Source of the DNA: Anisus vortex
Taxonomy: Eukaryota > Mollusca > Gastropoda > Planorbidae
DNA: 64,000 bases
Direction: 5' to 3'
Assembly: GCA_949126835.1 (NCBI GenBank)
Contig: OX421499.1
Coordinates: forward strand, 25,548,490 to 25,612,489
Below, piece after piece: positions 50,945 through 63,439 of the stretch. The number at the start of each line of letters is the position of its first letter. The first letter of the stretch is position 1. The translations under genes were made by a program, and so were the position numbers. The notes beneath the pieces were generated by a model. It ran no database searches and was not told the DNA's origin. It saw only the letters and a program-made list of their open reading frames with translations.

Positions 50945-51835
50945 TATTATAATGAAAGACAACCCTATATGAATATGTCATTTGCAAGTGTTCAAAAATA
51001 TTTAATAAATATATTACATATAATATAACAATATTTCACAAGTAAATAGTAATGATTAATTATAAAGACTAGGCGAAGTGGCAGTAGTAAAAACATGCAA
51101 TTATGTCAACATTAGGATTTTAAGTGGTACATAAATGTTAACAGCTTTAAAAACTTCAAAAAATGTAATGTATTATTAATAGACAGTGTACAGTAATGTA
51201 GTTACTGACTTTGGTGTCTCTGTATAACAATATTATAGATTAATACCAAATAGGATGGTGGTTTTTTTTTGGCTTTTCTTGCAAGAACACTTTAAACATA
51301 TCTAGTGATATTTAAAGAAATTGACAACAATAGACATGTCATTATAACATTTATCACAGAACACATTCTCAATAGAAATATGTATATATATTATATATAT
51401 ATATGTAGAGTTGACTCAGCAGTTTTTTTCAATGAATAATTGTAGTTGAAAGAAACATAAATAAAAGACAAAAATCAGCTGATGATGTCAATGACCAGAA
51501 AGAAAGATTTCAGTGATTAAAAGTTTGACCAAAACTGTATTATACAGCATAGTTGTTGCATTACTTATAAAAGCAAAATAATAAAAGGTGACATAATCAA
51601 GTGTAAAACATATTAAATTAGTGTAGATAAACATTGTAAGGAAACATTGTGTGCATAAACCGGTATATTAAAATTGCATACAGTTAAACTTTAGTTTAAA
51701 AAGACAGATTATAATTTAAAACTAGATCAAACTGCCAAGATTATTTTCTGTGCCCTGTTTTTTTTATAGTTAGAACAAACATCTGCATTTGGTTAATAAT
51801 AATTCTATTTGTATAGCACTACTAACAAACTTAAT
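50945..51835. other. AT-rich intergenic DNA
   Basis: No gene seen. A short (TA)n tract lies at about 51376-51405. Confidence 0.5.
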
Positions 51836-51837
51836 TT

Positions 51838-51885
51838 AAGCTCAGAGCGCATTTAACATTAAGCTCAGAGCGCATTTAACATTAA
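51838..51885. repeat. Two-unit 23 bp direct repeat
   Basis: AAGCTCAGAGCGCATTTAAC then ATT, twice without change, at 51838 and 51861, directly before the foldback element. Confidence 0.9.
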
Positions 51886-51893
51886 GCACAAAC

Positions 51894-52339
51894 CATGGAC
51901 TTTAATATACATGGACCGCTTGCTTTAGTATTTCTGCTATATGATGACTTGAAACACTGATGTTCGGAATTCTCGATTCTAAATAGCATAATTGCTTTAC
52001 AGGAAATAAAGTTATTGATATCCAAGTTCCGTTTTATTTAATGGCTATGATTTTCTCAATGAAAAATTAAAATCGAAAGTTACATTTATAGATCAGTGTT
52101 ATGTGCGCACGAGAAAAGAACAAAAGCTCTAAAAATTGAGCAGACGGTCCATCTTATTATAGTCAGTGATAATAGGATTAATAGGCCTACAAGTATTCAT
52201 TTAAAGTAAAAAAAAATGCGATTTAATAAAACGGAACTTGTATAACAATTACTTCATTTAGAATCGGGAATTGCAAAAAAAAAAGAAGATAATAGCATAA
52301 AAAACTAAAGCAAGCGGTCCATGTATATTATAGTCTATG
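51894..52339. mobile_element. Foldback (long terminal inverted repeat) element
   Basis: The arm 51894-52046 is repeated inverted at 52215-52339. Shared blocks are TAATATACATGGACCGCTTG, CTTTAGT, GATTCTAAAT and CAAGTTCCGTTTTATT. A third, diverged copy of the outer end (CAGACGGTCCATCTTATTAT) lies in the loop at about 52140-52170. No coding capacity and no clear target duplication. Confidence 0.7.
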
Positions 52340-53400
52340 AACAAACAACTACTGACATGGATATAATCTCTAGGCTAAAAAAAATTTTAAGTTAATAAAT
52401 AATTTAAAAATTTAGCTTATAGCCCCCCATTTTTATCTTGCCAGTCCACTGTGTAACGAAAAGTTTTCAAAAGTTGGAAACCTCTTTAATTAAGTTTAAT
52501 AGTTCAATAAAAAAACAAATAATTACAGTGTTATTGTAACAAACACAAGGTTTGTATTTCATTGCCAATGGGCCAGATTTTTTAACAAATCATGCAGGGC
52601 AAAAATGAATTTTCAATTTTTTTTTACCTTTTTGAATATCAATTCTTTGTAGAGTCAAGATTATTCTCAACAATTAAAATTACTATTGCTTTAGTGCAAC
52701 AAGTCTGGTGTCAATAATGATCACCACCTGAGCATATTTATATTTTGTATGACAATAATTATGATAAATAGAGCAGTGCGAGATTGGTACTGAAATCAGC
52801 GCAATGGCCTATGTCATATTGAATTATTCAGCTCAATGGAAAGAATAAAAGCATTTTTCTGTTTAAATCTTTGCATAACAAAATCGTTCTGTGTTTACAA
52901 ATTAACAAATTAAGCAGGAACTTCTACATTGTATCATAATAACAAAAGTTTACAAATTACTTTAATTGGTTAAAACATTTAAAAAATATTCTATTAAATT
53001 AATATCTTAATAACTCAAAAACAAATCAGAAGCCATATTAATTAAATGTAAATGATGAAAATATTTCATGTGCTTTGCTTTTAAAAGGAATGTAAACAAT
53101 GTACTAATATTATGTTGAAAAATAGTTTGGCTTTGTAAAATTGACTACTTGGTAAATTTCAATGGTTAGGCTACAGAATTCTACAATACTGTGTAATGGA
53201 TTGGAGAAAAATGAACTGTAAAGAGGGACATAAATACTGTGGCTAAACAACATGATGCATTCAACTCCATAGGATATATCAACCGAATTTGAACCCACTT
53301 ATTTATAAATTATATGCTTAAAATATTTACAATATTGAATATAATACTTTAAAATGCCAGAAAAAAAATGAAAATGTATTACACGTGTCTAAAATATTAT
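52340..53400. other. Intergenic/3' UTR region of the POGLUT gene
   Basis: AT-rich sequence between the foldback element and the last POGLUT exon. It probably contains the POGLUT 3' UTR on the minus strand. No other feature seen. Confidence 0.5.
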
Positions 53401-53406
53401 TGAACA

Positions 53407-56400
53407 TCAGAGTTCTGTGTGCTTCTCCTGTTGAAAAAATAAATTTATATAAAAAAAAACAGCATTAGTAATTTACATGAAAGCAATAAGGCAATTAAAT
53501 ACTTTCAAAAAAATAATAAACCGCAGGAATAAACACAAATGATTTATACGTATATAATTAGGACAACATCTCATAAGTTCTAAGGAAACTGCTCCAGCCA
53601 CACAAGCACTAGATATTTTAATGGGACAGAGTACTGGGCTACCTTTGCAATGCTTGAAAGGTTCGGATAGTTTTCTGGGACCTAATGGTGACTGTGAGTC
53701 TACCCAAATTCTGATGGGTACACAGCAACTGTTGGATTTACTAAGTGCAGCTGGGCAGGGCAACCTACTTTTTATACCATTTAACTATATTGGTCTGCTA
53801 GGGGAACTTGACTTTTGTATATATTGTAACCTTCGTTGTAATTTGCATTCACTAGACGCTCAAGATGAATCTATTTCTTATTAAGTTTTATTCATATATC
53901 CCTGTAATATTAAAGTTAATAAAAAAAATTTGTAAAAGCTAATTTCTATTTATTTAAGTGCAATAAAGATTACTTGATAACTATATAATAAATATTACAT
54001 TATATCAATAATATCTTAAAAGAAGTAGGACAAGAAAAAAAGTAAAATAAAATCCTTAGTTTCATTTAATTTCACAATTTAGGTTTAAGATTTGACTTTC
54101 TAACTCCTTATAAAAAAAATATGACTTTATAATTAATTGGTTCTTTTGTTGATTCTTGTATAGGGCTGCAAGAGGAGGACATCTTCTTTTTACCCACCTC
54201 ACCACCCCCTTAAACACATACACTCAAATTTACCTATGTTGCAGCTTTATTGTTACAAGATATAGCCAGGAACAGCATCTTCGTTGTTGATTCACAAACT
54301 ACGTAAAATTACTGTAAAAGGCATTTTTCTTACAAAGTACAATTTGAAAAATCTCACATGTAACATGCAGTTTTATACATTTGTACTTGCTAATTGGGAT
54401 TTTCTGCAAAAAGTGGGCTCGTCAGAAAAATAGATCTATTTTGAATAATTAATATATTTAATGCAAAAAATTAGTATTGTTGCATTTCAAGAAAAAAAAT
54501 GTTTTTTTGAATTTATATTAAATTTTATGGTTTAGGTACAAGACTTTTTCTTTGTCGGTTTACCAATAGCTAAATATTGGCAACTATTGCAGTAAATTGT
54601 ACTGAATTCGCATTCAATTAAAAAAAATGTAAATGATTCAAATGAAAAACGCAATATGTCCTCCTTCGTCCTCCTTTTTGTCTCTCAATGTCCTCCTTTT
54701 GATACCCATGTCTCTGGCAACCCTATTCTTGTAAGACAGATAAGCTAGAAATAGTAGAATATATTCACTAACAAGAAAGCTCATTACCATTTTTGTATGG
54801 CAGGTACAAGAGTTTTTATCATCAGGTTGTTTGACTAGTTCAAAATCCTTTATTCCATTTGTTCCTTTCTTGATCAAACTGGCATATTTCTAGTAGGAAA
54901 AAAAAATGTTTTTTCATAATTTTCATAATGTATATTCATAATTGCAAACCTTACAATACAATTTGATCTAGTCTATAGCTTTACATATTATCACTAAAAT
55001 GCGCATGATGGTTTTATATTTCTAATTATAAATCCTTTATAAATTTAATGTAGAAATAGTTTACACAAGGTTAAATATAAATTTGTTTGTATATTTTCTT
55101 TATAAGCTTAAGAAAAGAATTAATCACCTTGTTATTTTTAAACCTGTTTTTTAATAATAAAGGGAAATAATGAGGGCACTAAAAATAAAATAAACCAAAA
55201 CCTAATTATTCGCCCTTACTTGAAAAACTCTAACATGATAGCACAAAATGTCATCAGGATTCAAATGTTGTCTAGCGTATTCTTGGCCATTTTTGGCTAA
55301 TTGCCGAACCTTAAATTTAAAAAAACAAACAAAAAAAAACCCATTCATATCACAAAATTACAAAACTAAAACTTTTTGGGCCTACCCCATTCATAGGGCC
55401 TATGACTTAATTTGTCGCTACGTTTTCTTTAAGACACTTAAATGAATTGATCATAGACTAGAGACCATCTAAACTTTTCAAAGGATCCTTTTCTTTCCCC
55501 GCAATTTTTTTTTGTCAATGTGTTGTTGTAAAATCTAATTTTTTTTGTCATATATATCAAGGTTCACCTGAGCAAAGTATGGTAGCTATAAAAATGCTTT
55601 TATCTTTCTACAAATAAAATATGATAGGTCGTGTGCAATAAACTTCTTTATGCTTCAAGAAGTAATAAAAAGAAACACCCGTAGCATATAAGATAATATA
55701 ATAAGCTTTCCCCCTCCTTCCCTATCCCCCAGTTATTTCCATTTTTAAATAGCTACTAAAACAGTAAACCATTTTAACCCTTACAGTCCCGGGCGCGTAT
55801 ATGGCGGAACTGAAGGCAGCATAGATAGAAGTAGGTTGGTACGGAAGGGTTAACCTTTAAATCATATTATATATAGATCAGTGACCCCATCCCCACCACA
55901 AACCTCAAAGCCTAAATGTTCGATCCAGATCAAGACTAAACACACACACACTGTCACACACACAAGGTCGCACATACACACTGTCACACACACACACAAG
56001 GTCGCACACACACCGTCGCACAAACACACACACTAACTGTTTTCGTGTACTCACTTCCTCGTCGTGATCCCTCGCCCACTGGACCTTGTCTATGACGTCA
56101 CTGAGGTCACTTCTGATGGGCACGTAGTGGACGTTGGGCTCGAGCTCCCTGTAAAAATGTTCGTAGTATTCGGAGTCCTGCTTGAAGACGGCGGAGTCTC
56201 CGGCCAGGAGGTACGGGAGTCTATATGCCGCCACCGTACCGTCAATGTTTAGCTGATATTTATACTGCAGACAGAAACAAAACAAAAGTGTCGTCTGCTA
56301 ATTGTGTCAGCAAAAAAGCCTAACGGAGGGGGAAGCTAGGAGAAGTTTTTGGACAGGCATTAGTTGTTGACAAGGAGAAAGGGTATCGGAGGGGTGGGGG

Positions 56401-58230
56401 AGGGGAATCAAGATTTATTGACGTCAGGAATGTAGGCCTAAAACTTGTAGCCTATAAATAAAATAAAATATAAACTACCTATAATAACCGTAAAAATTTT
56501 AATGTTGCAATTATTTGTAAATTGTTCAGTGAGAAATGTTGACATAATAAACATGTATTTTTTTTTTACTATTTACTATTTTTGCAAAGCAACGTAATTG
56601 AGGTAAAATACACAAAAATAAACAGCAAAATGTGTTTATCCACGCAGTGGCCTACTAATTCTCTTCTGTGTGTCATAGGCCAGTGCATAACGTTATATTA
56701 GGAGCTCTCCGACGTTTGACAGTTAGTTATTGACAAGAGGGAATACAACTTATACAAGTGGGGACGAGTGGGGAGATAAACATGTGCCGAAAATTGTTTG
56801 GTGACTCGTTCAAGGGACAACAAAAACAAACAAGAAATTTAAAATATAACGTTTTGTTTGTTAATGTTTTTATTGTACATATTTTTATTCTTATTTGTTT
56901 TAAGTGGCTTTTATGTTGGCGCGAAGTAAGAAAAATTGACGCAGCAAAAGTGCGCTCTTTTAAAGGATACAATCGAGGGGTTTGTCTGTGGAGGAGGATT
57001 GGGAGGGGGGAGGGGGTCCATATGATAAGATCATTGTGTGTGTGTGTGTGTGTGAAAGAGAGAGAGAGATAGTAAAGGAATTTATGCGCAGAAAAACAAA
57101 CCCAACCTGATAATCTATTCCCCAAATCTATAAGCTTATCTGTGTAAATTCCAATTTGTTGTTTACACTGTTGCTGTTTACCTCCTGGCACACAGTAAGC
57201 AATCCGTAGAGCTTAAGGCAATTATTATGTCTTCGTGCAAATTATTGGGAAAGGTGGGGATGACGACTGCTGAGGCATGACGGGAAGAGAACGTGTAAAG
57301 TGGATTAAGAAAGGGCCTTAAATAATCTTATATTATGTATTAATTTTTCCGCTGTAGGTGGTAAGGGGGAGGCAACCTGCTCTGACCGCCTACCGTTTTT
57401 TTCTCCCCTTTCTCCCCCCTTCTCCTTGAAATACTGGCTAGGCCCCTTTTTTTCGCATACAAACTTCGACCTTCCTAGCTAAACCCCTCCTCCCCTTCTT
57501 TGAAGACTTAAATTATGAAAATCAGAAAATAAAAGACAGCTAGGTCTACGTTTAATGCATATAAAACAAGAAACGGTCTACGCATTAGCACACACACACA
57601 CACAAAACGAACATATACATATAAGTAAGTAACTAGTGTAGGCCTATCTCATTTAGACCATTTTGATTCACTGGTCTTAAAAAAACATTGTTCTCCAGTT
57701 TCCATGGGCATGGTATATAAGGAGATTGTTCCAAACGTCAATCAGTCGCCAATGGTTACGTATCCCCCCCCCCCAACTAACTTATGCCAGGCATCCAAAA
57801 GATCTGAGATGAGTGCATAGTCATACCAATATAATATATATTTAACCTTGAGTCAAATAATTTATTATAAATTCCCAGTGTCCTTCTTTTAAACCAATAT
57901 TTGAAATGCAGTATCTAGACTTCATTATGTCATCATAGCATGTCTATAATACAGGTGGGGGAGGGGGATTGGGGGTGGCGGGCAGACATTACCTTGAAAA
58001 AGTCAAAAAATGAGACTTGCTTCACCAGTTCGCCATATTTCTCTGGGTTTTTCGGGAAGAAGAACATGTTGGTCAGCCTGGCGTCGATCAGGTCTGGGTT
58101 TTTCAAGGACATCTCCACCAGGCTCAGCCTTTCCTTTCTGCTGTCTCTGCCGCGCCAAAAGGCGGTGCTCGTTTTGTTTCCCCATTTCGGCCCGGTGTTG
58201 GCCTGGGCTGAGAACATATCTAAACTGATC
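53407..58230 (-). CDS. POGLUT2: Protein O-glucosyltransferase 2/3 (KDELC type), 3' part, five exons
   Basis: Soluble ER-lumen glycosyltransferase of the CAP10/Rumi family; POGLUT2/3 add O-glucose to EGF repeats of Notch and fibrillins. Exons, 5' to 3': 58230-57993, 56264-56055, 55309-55220, 54889-54788, 53427-53407. All junctions are GT-AG and keep frame. Seen: [68 protein letters not shown] joined to [63 protein letters not shown] and CTCHTKM then [22 protein letters not shown] and the CTCH tail fit POGLUT2/3 rather than POGLUT1. The N-terminal filamin-like domain and early catalytic exons are not found, so the gene is partial here. Exon 1 of this list starts mid-codon and needs an upstream exon. 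The symbol is by family; invertebrates may have a single POGLUT2/3. Confidence 0.9.
53428..54787 (-). other. Last intron of the POGLUT gene
   Basis: About 1.36 kb, GT-AG, separating the CTCH exon from the 7-codon HTEL exon. AT-rich. No other exon on either strand is recognised; open stretches at 53473-53884 on both strands have no family match and look like chance. Confidence 0.6.
55935..56036. repeat. CA-rich compound microsatellite in a POGLUT intron
   Basis: Alternating (CA)n blocks with GTCACACACACAAGGTCGCA-type units, starting about 20 bases into the intron after the exon ending at 56055. Confidence 0.9.
57030..57068. repeat. (GT)n/(GA)n microsatellite
   Basis: Run of GT dinucleotides followed by GA dinucleotides in the POGLUT intron 56265-57992. 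Confidence 0.9.
57655..57800 (-). mobile_element. Degenerate SINE copy in a POGLUT intron
   Basis: ACCATTTTGATTCACTGGTC, the CTCCAGTTTCCATGGGCATG block and CCCAACTAACTTATGCCAGG follow the order of the SINE at 47746-48005. The tRNA head is missing. Confidence 0.5.
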
Positions 58231-58645
58231 CTTTAGAGAAAGATTAAAAAAAAAATGGGAAAAGACTTTACAACATTAAGTTGGTATTGAAAGAAAAACA
58301 ACTTGTTAGACTACCATTCATTATACATATGAGACGAGGGTAGGGGTGAGCATAATATGAATAAAAAAGTTTAAAATTTGACTTTTGAAATCTAAATAAT
58401 AATACTCAAATAATCCGAAGTGTCTCTTTTGCCCCGCCCTATTTTACATTGACGCTCTGTCGGACTATCGTGAATTGGGTTATGGGGGGGGGGAGGGGCA
58501 GGGAAGGCAACGCTAACGATAGTCATAATATATAATTAGTACATTCAAAAGGAAACAATGCCGACTATCTACCTTTAGCATAAAGACGTTGATCTGTAGG
58601 CTACGTTGACAATGCACTTTCCCACCAATTACTTTTATCTTATCT
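58231..58645. other. Region upstream of the first recognised POGLUT exon
   Basis: Probably intron. Contains G-rich runs near 58480. The missing POGLUT exons were not found here or further right. Confidence 0.4.
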
Positions 58646-58835
58646 TATATATATTACAGACGCTCCTTCTATTAAGAAGATTATTGCGTCCTACGCTCAT
58701 CCGTGGTCCGAGTCTAGTCTTGCATTTTTATTAATGTTTTCAATGATGTTAAGTCCCCGATTTTCCTGGTTTGTTTAGGCAACACATTCTATGCCCGAAT
58801 GCCACTCGGGAAGAAAGAGTATTTATATTATACAT
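58645..58835 (-). mobile_element. LINE 3'-end copy (FFPSGIRAWN family)
   Basis: On the minus strand it reads like the other copies: a TTCCCGAGTGGCATTCGGGC block, a region that would encode NQENR, the AGACTAGACTCGGACCACGG block and a terminal TATAAGATAAGATAA tail. 5'-truncated. Confidence 0.75.
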
Positions 58836-59310
58836 TTGTTCTCGCATAAGGGTATTCAGTTGAGTGACCTTAGGTCATAGCTTGCCTCTTGGCTATAAAA
58901 CTATTGGGGTGGGGGGAGTCTTGGTGGACGTGTTATGGATCCTCAGTAGATTAGTCTACTAAGTATGGGCACTGTCCCCTACTTAAAGTATTTCGAAAAA
59001 TGTGCCTTTATAGAGCCTAAATTGCATTGTTCTTAGCCTGAAAATTCTATTTTGGACAAGTCGACACAGTCCGAAGAGGGGATAATAATTATTATCATCG
59101 AGGTGTATGGATTTCTGTTCATTTATTTTACGCCGTTGTATAAAATTGATTTTAGAAAGATCAATATTGAAATGCCATATAGAGTCTAAATGTGTTGTGG
59201 AGAATAATATAATTGTTATCCCACAAAATATTTAAGAATCGATTCTAGATGGCTGATGACTCACTAGAGGCGGCGAGAGAATTATAATAGGCTGGAGCAC
59301 CCCTGACATT
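58836..59310. other. Unassigned sequence
   Basis: No gene or recognisable repeat seen between the LINE tail and the SINE copy. Confidence 0.4.
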
Positions 59311-59311
59311 A

Positions 59312-59505
59312 AAGTATCCCGTCGGACCAACATGATCAATAGGGCCGGTGAAGCAGCGTTCACCAGTTTCCGTGGCCACAGCATACTAGGTGATTGTAAG
59401 GCCAGCACTATGCACAGCCGCCTTTAATTTACCCCAACTAAAGTCAAGTACCCATCAGAGCTGGGTAGACTCAGGGACACCCCCCCAGACCCAGGAAATA
59501 ATTAT
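59312..59505 (-). mobile_element. SINE copy lacking its tRNA head
   Basis: GTGAAGCAGCGTTCACCAGT, TGGCCAGCAC-like, CCGCCTTTAATTTACCCCAA and CCCATCAGAGCTGGGTAGAC blocks match the SINE at 47746-48005. It is cut off before the B box and joins a hAT-MITE-like piece (TTGGCACGCGGAGCGATTTT) at 59510-59550. Confidence 0.7.
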
Positions 59506-59549
59506 AGCCAAACTTGGCACGCGGAGCGATTTTCAATGGCACGCAAGAG

Positions 59550-60280
59550 ACATCCCAGATGTGTTTTTTTTTATTTATAACATTTTGCGGTTCTGAATTA
59601 GGAAAACTGACTGTGGAAACCGCTGTTACGGAATGACATAGCGATACATTTCAGTAAGTTCCATTTACAAACATAACTTTTTTGACATCACTGTTGAATC
59701 AAATGTGGAAACGTTTTTTTTAAATTAAAGGTAGATAATTAGCCGTTTTATTTGAGCTAATATTTCTAATATGTTTCTTTTTTTTAAAAAATAAATAGCT
59801 AACAATTTAAAAAATTTGACATGATCAAACTCTAAAAATTATTTGAAAATTATATAAATATTATATGACTTAAGAATTTATTTGCATATTTTCAAACATT
59901 ACAATAACTACCCACTTTGTATGATTACTACTTATCTATACCGCTTAACAACATTGCAGCGTTCTAAAACTATTATTAAATACAGGACATCTCGGTTAAA
60001 CTGAGATCAAAATACCATTAATATGATCAGATGTTAGAGCGATAGTGGTCTGTCAGCAGGGTTGACAGTCCGATGAAACAATCACAGGACCAGCCGGCCG
60101 CACACTATATTTGCCAAATGCAGACCCCTATTTCATTGAAAAATCACTGCGATTCCTATTTCTTATTAATATAATAATAGGTAGGCATATTGTTCGGGGA
60201 TATCAGATATTGCACTTGCGTTTACATCGCATTTCATCCCCCAAAAACTAATCCATTCATATAGCTGAGGTGTTAAAATA
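59550..60280. other. AT-rich unassigned sequence
   Basis: No gene seen. The base composition matches intron or spacer elsewhere in the window. Confidence 0.4.
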
Positions 60281-60284
60281 TATC

Positions 60285-60410
60285 AGGTACGTTTGTACCG
60301 CCCACTTGCCCTTCACCGCCCCCCAATCGCCCCCGGGAATGTCAGCGCCCCCTAAAGCTTCTCACCGCCCCCGGGGGCGATATCGCCCCCGTTGAGAGCC
60401 TCTGGTTTAG
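60285..60410. repeat. CCGCCCCC-rich transposon end
   Basis: GTACCGCCCACTTGCCCTTC followed by repeated CCGCCCCC and the perfect 18 bp palindrome GGGGGCGATATCGCCCCC at 60373-60390. Read inverted, the outer end starts CAGAGGCTCTCAAC, a hAT-like terminus. A related end lies at 62640-62745. Confidence 0.6.
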
Positions 60411-60599
60411 ACAAAAATTACCATAAAGTGAAAGTTTAGTAATAAAATATTGTATTTAATATAAATGCAAATAAAAAGAATGATAATCACTAACACGTTA
60501 ATTTTGTATTAAATATAAAACGCCTTAACGATTTTCTTTATAAATAATCTCCTTTGCTTTTGGCCTTGGTCTTGCTAGGGTATTAAAATAATTGTCCTA

Positions 60600-60680
60600 T
60601 AAAAAAAAATTTTAAAAAGTATAATGGAGAAGTTTGGCACGCTGAATGGTTTAGATATCCTACTTTAGCAAAAGGTTGCC
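60600..60680. mobile_element. Partial hAT-MITE copy
   Basis: TTTGGCACGCTGAATGGTTT, a CCTACTTTAGCAAAAGGTTG block and CCGACCCGTG match the right half of the 16151-16425 MITE in inverted order. The 2.37 kb hAT-like element was inserted beside its end. Confidence 0.5.
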
Positions 60681-60693
60681 GACCCGTGATTTA

Positions 60694-63062
60694 CAGGGCC
60701 CTCACATGCCTTTGTGGCGCCCCAGGGCAAAAGTTTCAGCCCCCTTGTATACTGTAACTGCATTGTTTAGTACATAGGTTCTCAACCTTATTCGACTCAC
60801 CGCCCCCTTTTTCAAATTTGTATCTCTCACTGCTTTCCCCCCCTCCCCCCATCAAATCCGAAGTTGAACTAATGAGTCAAATTTGCCGCATATAATTTGT
60901 ATAGGCCGACTAGATTTGTATGCAATTTTATCATCCTAAAAAGAGCTGAAATATCATTCAAAGAGCTGAAATTAATACATTTGTTTAGTTTTTGTTTAAT
61001 AAATAAAAAAAAAAAATATTGGCCCTACGGCAAAAGAGGTTTTGAAAATAAAACAATTTTAAAGTGAAGCTTGTTCCTGGTATGTTGCTAGTAGTTCGTC
61101 TACGTTCCAATAAATAGGGCGTGGAAATGGAATAATTTTTTTTTTGCCATAACCAAAAGACCTAGAGAAATTGATGGATGTCATTTGCAACCAAAAGTCG
61201 TATCATAGCCCATTTCTGCTTTCAATTTTTATTCTTTATTTGTTATTTATTCTTCTTGCAGTTGTAAAGGTAGGGCTGATTTTAATACTTCACCATTAGA
61301 AACAAAGGTCTAATAACCAATCAGGAATTTTCATGTTTATAATATTATCTTTAAATCATCTGTTGAAGTAATCATTAATTGTTTTAATGTATTGAAGTAA
61401 GCATGTCTTCGTCGGTTGTTCTTTATACATTCAAGAATTCTGCGTCCAAAGTTGTGCTTTTACAATAGAAGTTTTGACATAAATGCAACAAAAAAAAATA
61501 CTATTTGTCTTCTTTTAATTAAGGTCAATTCCCTGAAATCATTTTTTTTAAACGTATTTAATTCAATTAAAAAGATATATTAATTTTCAATTGTATGAGA
61601 TTTTCTCTCAAATAATTGTCTTTGGCTTCCAAAAACTTTAGCATCGAAACAAATATCCATACAATATATTTAAACTTTAGATGACTAGCGTACCTGAGTG
61701 GTAGTAACAAACTATTTGTAATCCTATTTATTCTTTTAAAAACCTGCCAAACTCTCTGAACAATCTATCATTGAATGCGTTGCTTCTGTTTTGTTATCTG
61801 CAGTAATTACGTATTGTAGTGAGTCATGCAGGCGATATCTGAGATTTTTAGCAAATTAATGTTGTCGATAAATCAAAGAGAGCTAATACCTCTGGCAGAG
61901 ATTTCTTATATTTCGACATCAAGCTATGATAGAATCCATACCATCGTCGATGGAAGAATTTCTTTTTTCCCTAAAAAGTATTCTAGTTAAAGTAATATAA
62001 TTTGCCTATAATGTCCTTAATTTTTGCAAAACTAGCAAAATGTTCCCTTTTATAATAAAAAAAAACCCCATAACGTTTAATTATTGTCAGGTAGCGTGTG
62101 GACTCCCATCAAGTTGTAAAAATGTGGAAAGTTTTTAGGTACTCACACAATATAGGCCTACTCTCACTTCATCACGTGACATTTCATTAATTCGTCTCTG
62201 CATAGTGCTTTTGCTCAACTTATATTTAAGTCGATATCAAAACTGTTTTTTATAAATCAAAGGCTATATAGATGTAATTTATTCAAATTAAAACCAAAAT
62301 AATCTAAATGAAACTGTGATAATGAACAAAAGCACCGAAATTCGTTTTCTAACGAGCTGAGCCAGATATGTAATTTATACTCACCCTAGCCCATACTTCC
62401 TCTTCTAAAAATCTAATCACCGCCCCCATCTGCATTTCTCAGATACAGTCTAAATATAGCAATAGATCAAGGTTAAGTACAGAATGGGCTTTATATGACT
62501 TTTACGTCACAATGACACAGTAGGCATAAGTCGATAAAGCCTTTTTCAAAGCGCAAAAATTAGCCTTCTTATAAGTGAAGCAGATCTTAATTTTGGTAAT
62601 TAAGAAATCAGTGGTGATGAATCTATTTCAAGTAGGCTACTTTCGTACCGCCCACTGGCCCTTCAGCGATCCCTACTGTTGCCGGGAATATCAGCGCCCC
62701 CACCCCCCACCCCGAGGTTCTCACCGCCCCCATGGGGCGCTTAGTTAATTATTATGATTAAAATGCAATTTTTTAATAAGAATATTCTAGATGAGCCAAT
62801 CTTTTATGAAACCTTTGTGAACCTATTAAAAAGTGAAACATTTGTATAAAACAATTTGAGTGTAATTAAATAAGATGTCAACTTCTACTAATCTATATAT
62901 TTATTCATTATTCCTTTTGTTTACAATTTGTGTTTCAAATTTTATTTCCCCTTCAACTCTCCTAAAATTTCTGGTATGAACTTAGGCTAAATGTGCCGCC
63001 CCCCTAGAAGTGCCGCCCCCGGGCATATGCCCCCCTCTGCCCTCCCCCATGTGAGGGCACTG
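60694..63062. mobile_element. 2.37 kb hAT-like element with perfect 8 bp target duplication
   Basis: Left end CAGGGCCCTCACATG; the right end inverted is CAGTGCCCTCACATG (14 of 15). The flanking duplication is GTGATTTA at 60686-60693 and 63063-63070, exact. An 8 bp duplication and CAG ends fit hAT. There is no intact transposase. The interior holds a further C-rich terminus at 62640-62745 (CGTACCGCCCACTGGCCCTT) and a TTCTCAACC end at about 60778, so at least one nested element is likely. Confidence 0.78.
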
Positions 63063-63439
63063 GTGATTTATATTACTTACGTTTGAATAATCAGGAATCT
63101 TTTTAAAAAGTTTGTGGACCATTTTGTGAGTGTAATCATTTCAATCACAGTCTTACAGGTCTATTACAAAAATACTTTAATCAAGTACACATTTCTTCGT
63201 TTAAATTATAGTAATTGTTCCTCCGCTTCAGTATTGATATTGCAAATAATATTACAAAGATGTGTAAAATGGGAAAAGTGACTCTCACCGATGATTGATG
63301 ATTAATTTGGTTGAAAAAACTTCTTGATCGAGAGCACACCGTTACCCAGCTAGGTACATTCTAAATAGCAGCCTATAGGTCAATCACATGATCGAAGCTT
63401 TAAAAACCCCAGTGATGCTAAGAAACGGTTCATTCGTGG

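Noticed and set aside
53473..53884. Overlapping open frames of 96 and 87 codons on both strands
   Set aside because: They lie in the last POGLUT intron and show no family motif.
55905..56285. 126-codon minus-strand frame read as one protein
   Set aside because: Only the part from 56264 to 56055 is POGLUT. The rest reads into the CA microsatellite in the intron past a good GTGAGT donor.
58003..58236. Several plus- and minus-strand open frames over the POGLUT exon
   Set aside because: Shadows of the real exon 58230-57993, which alone matches the family.
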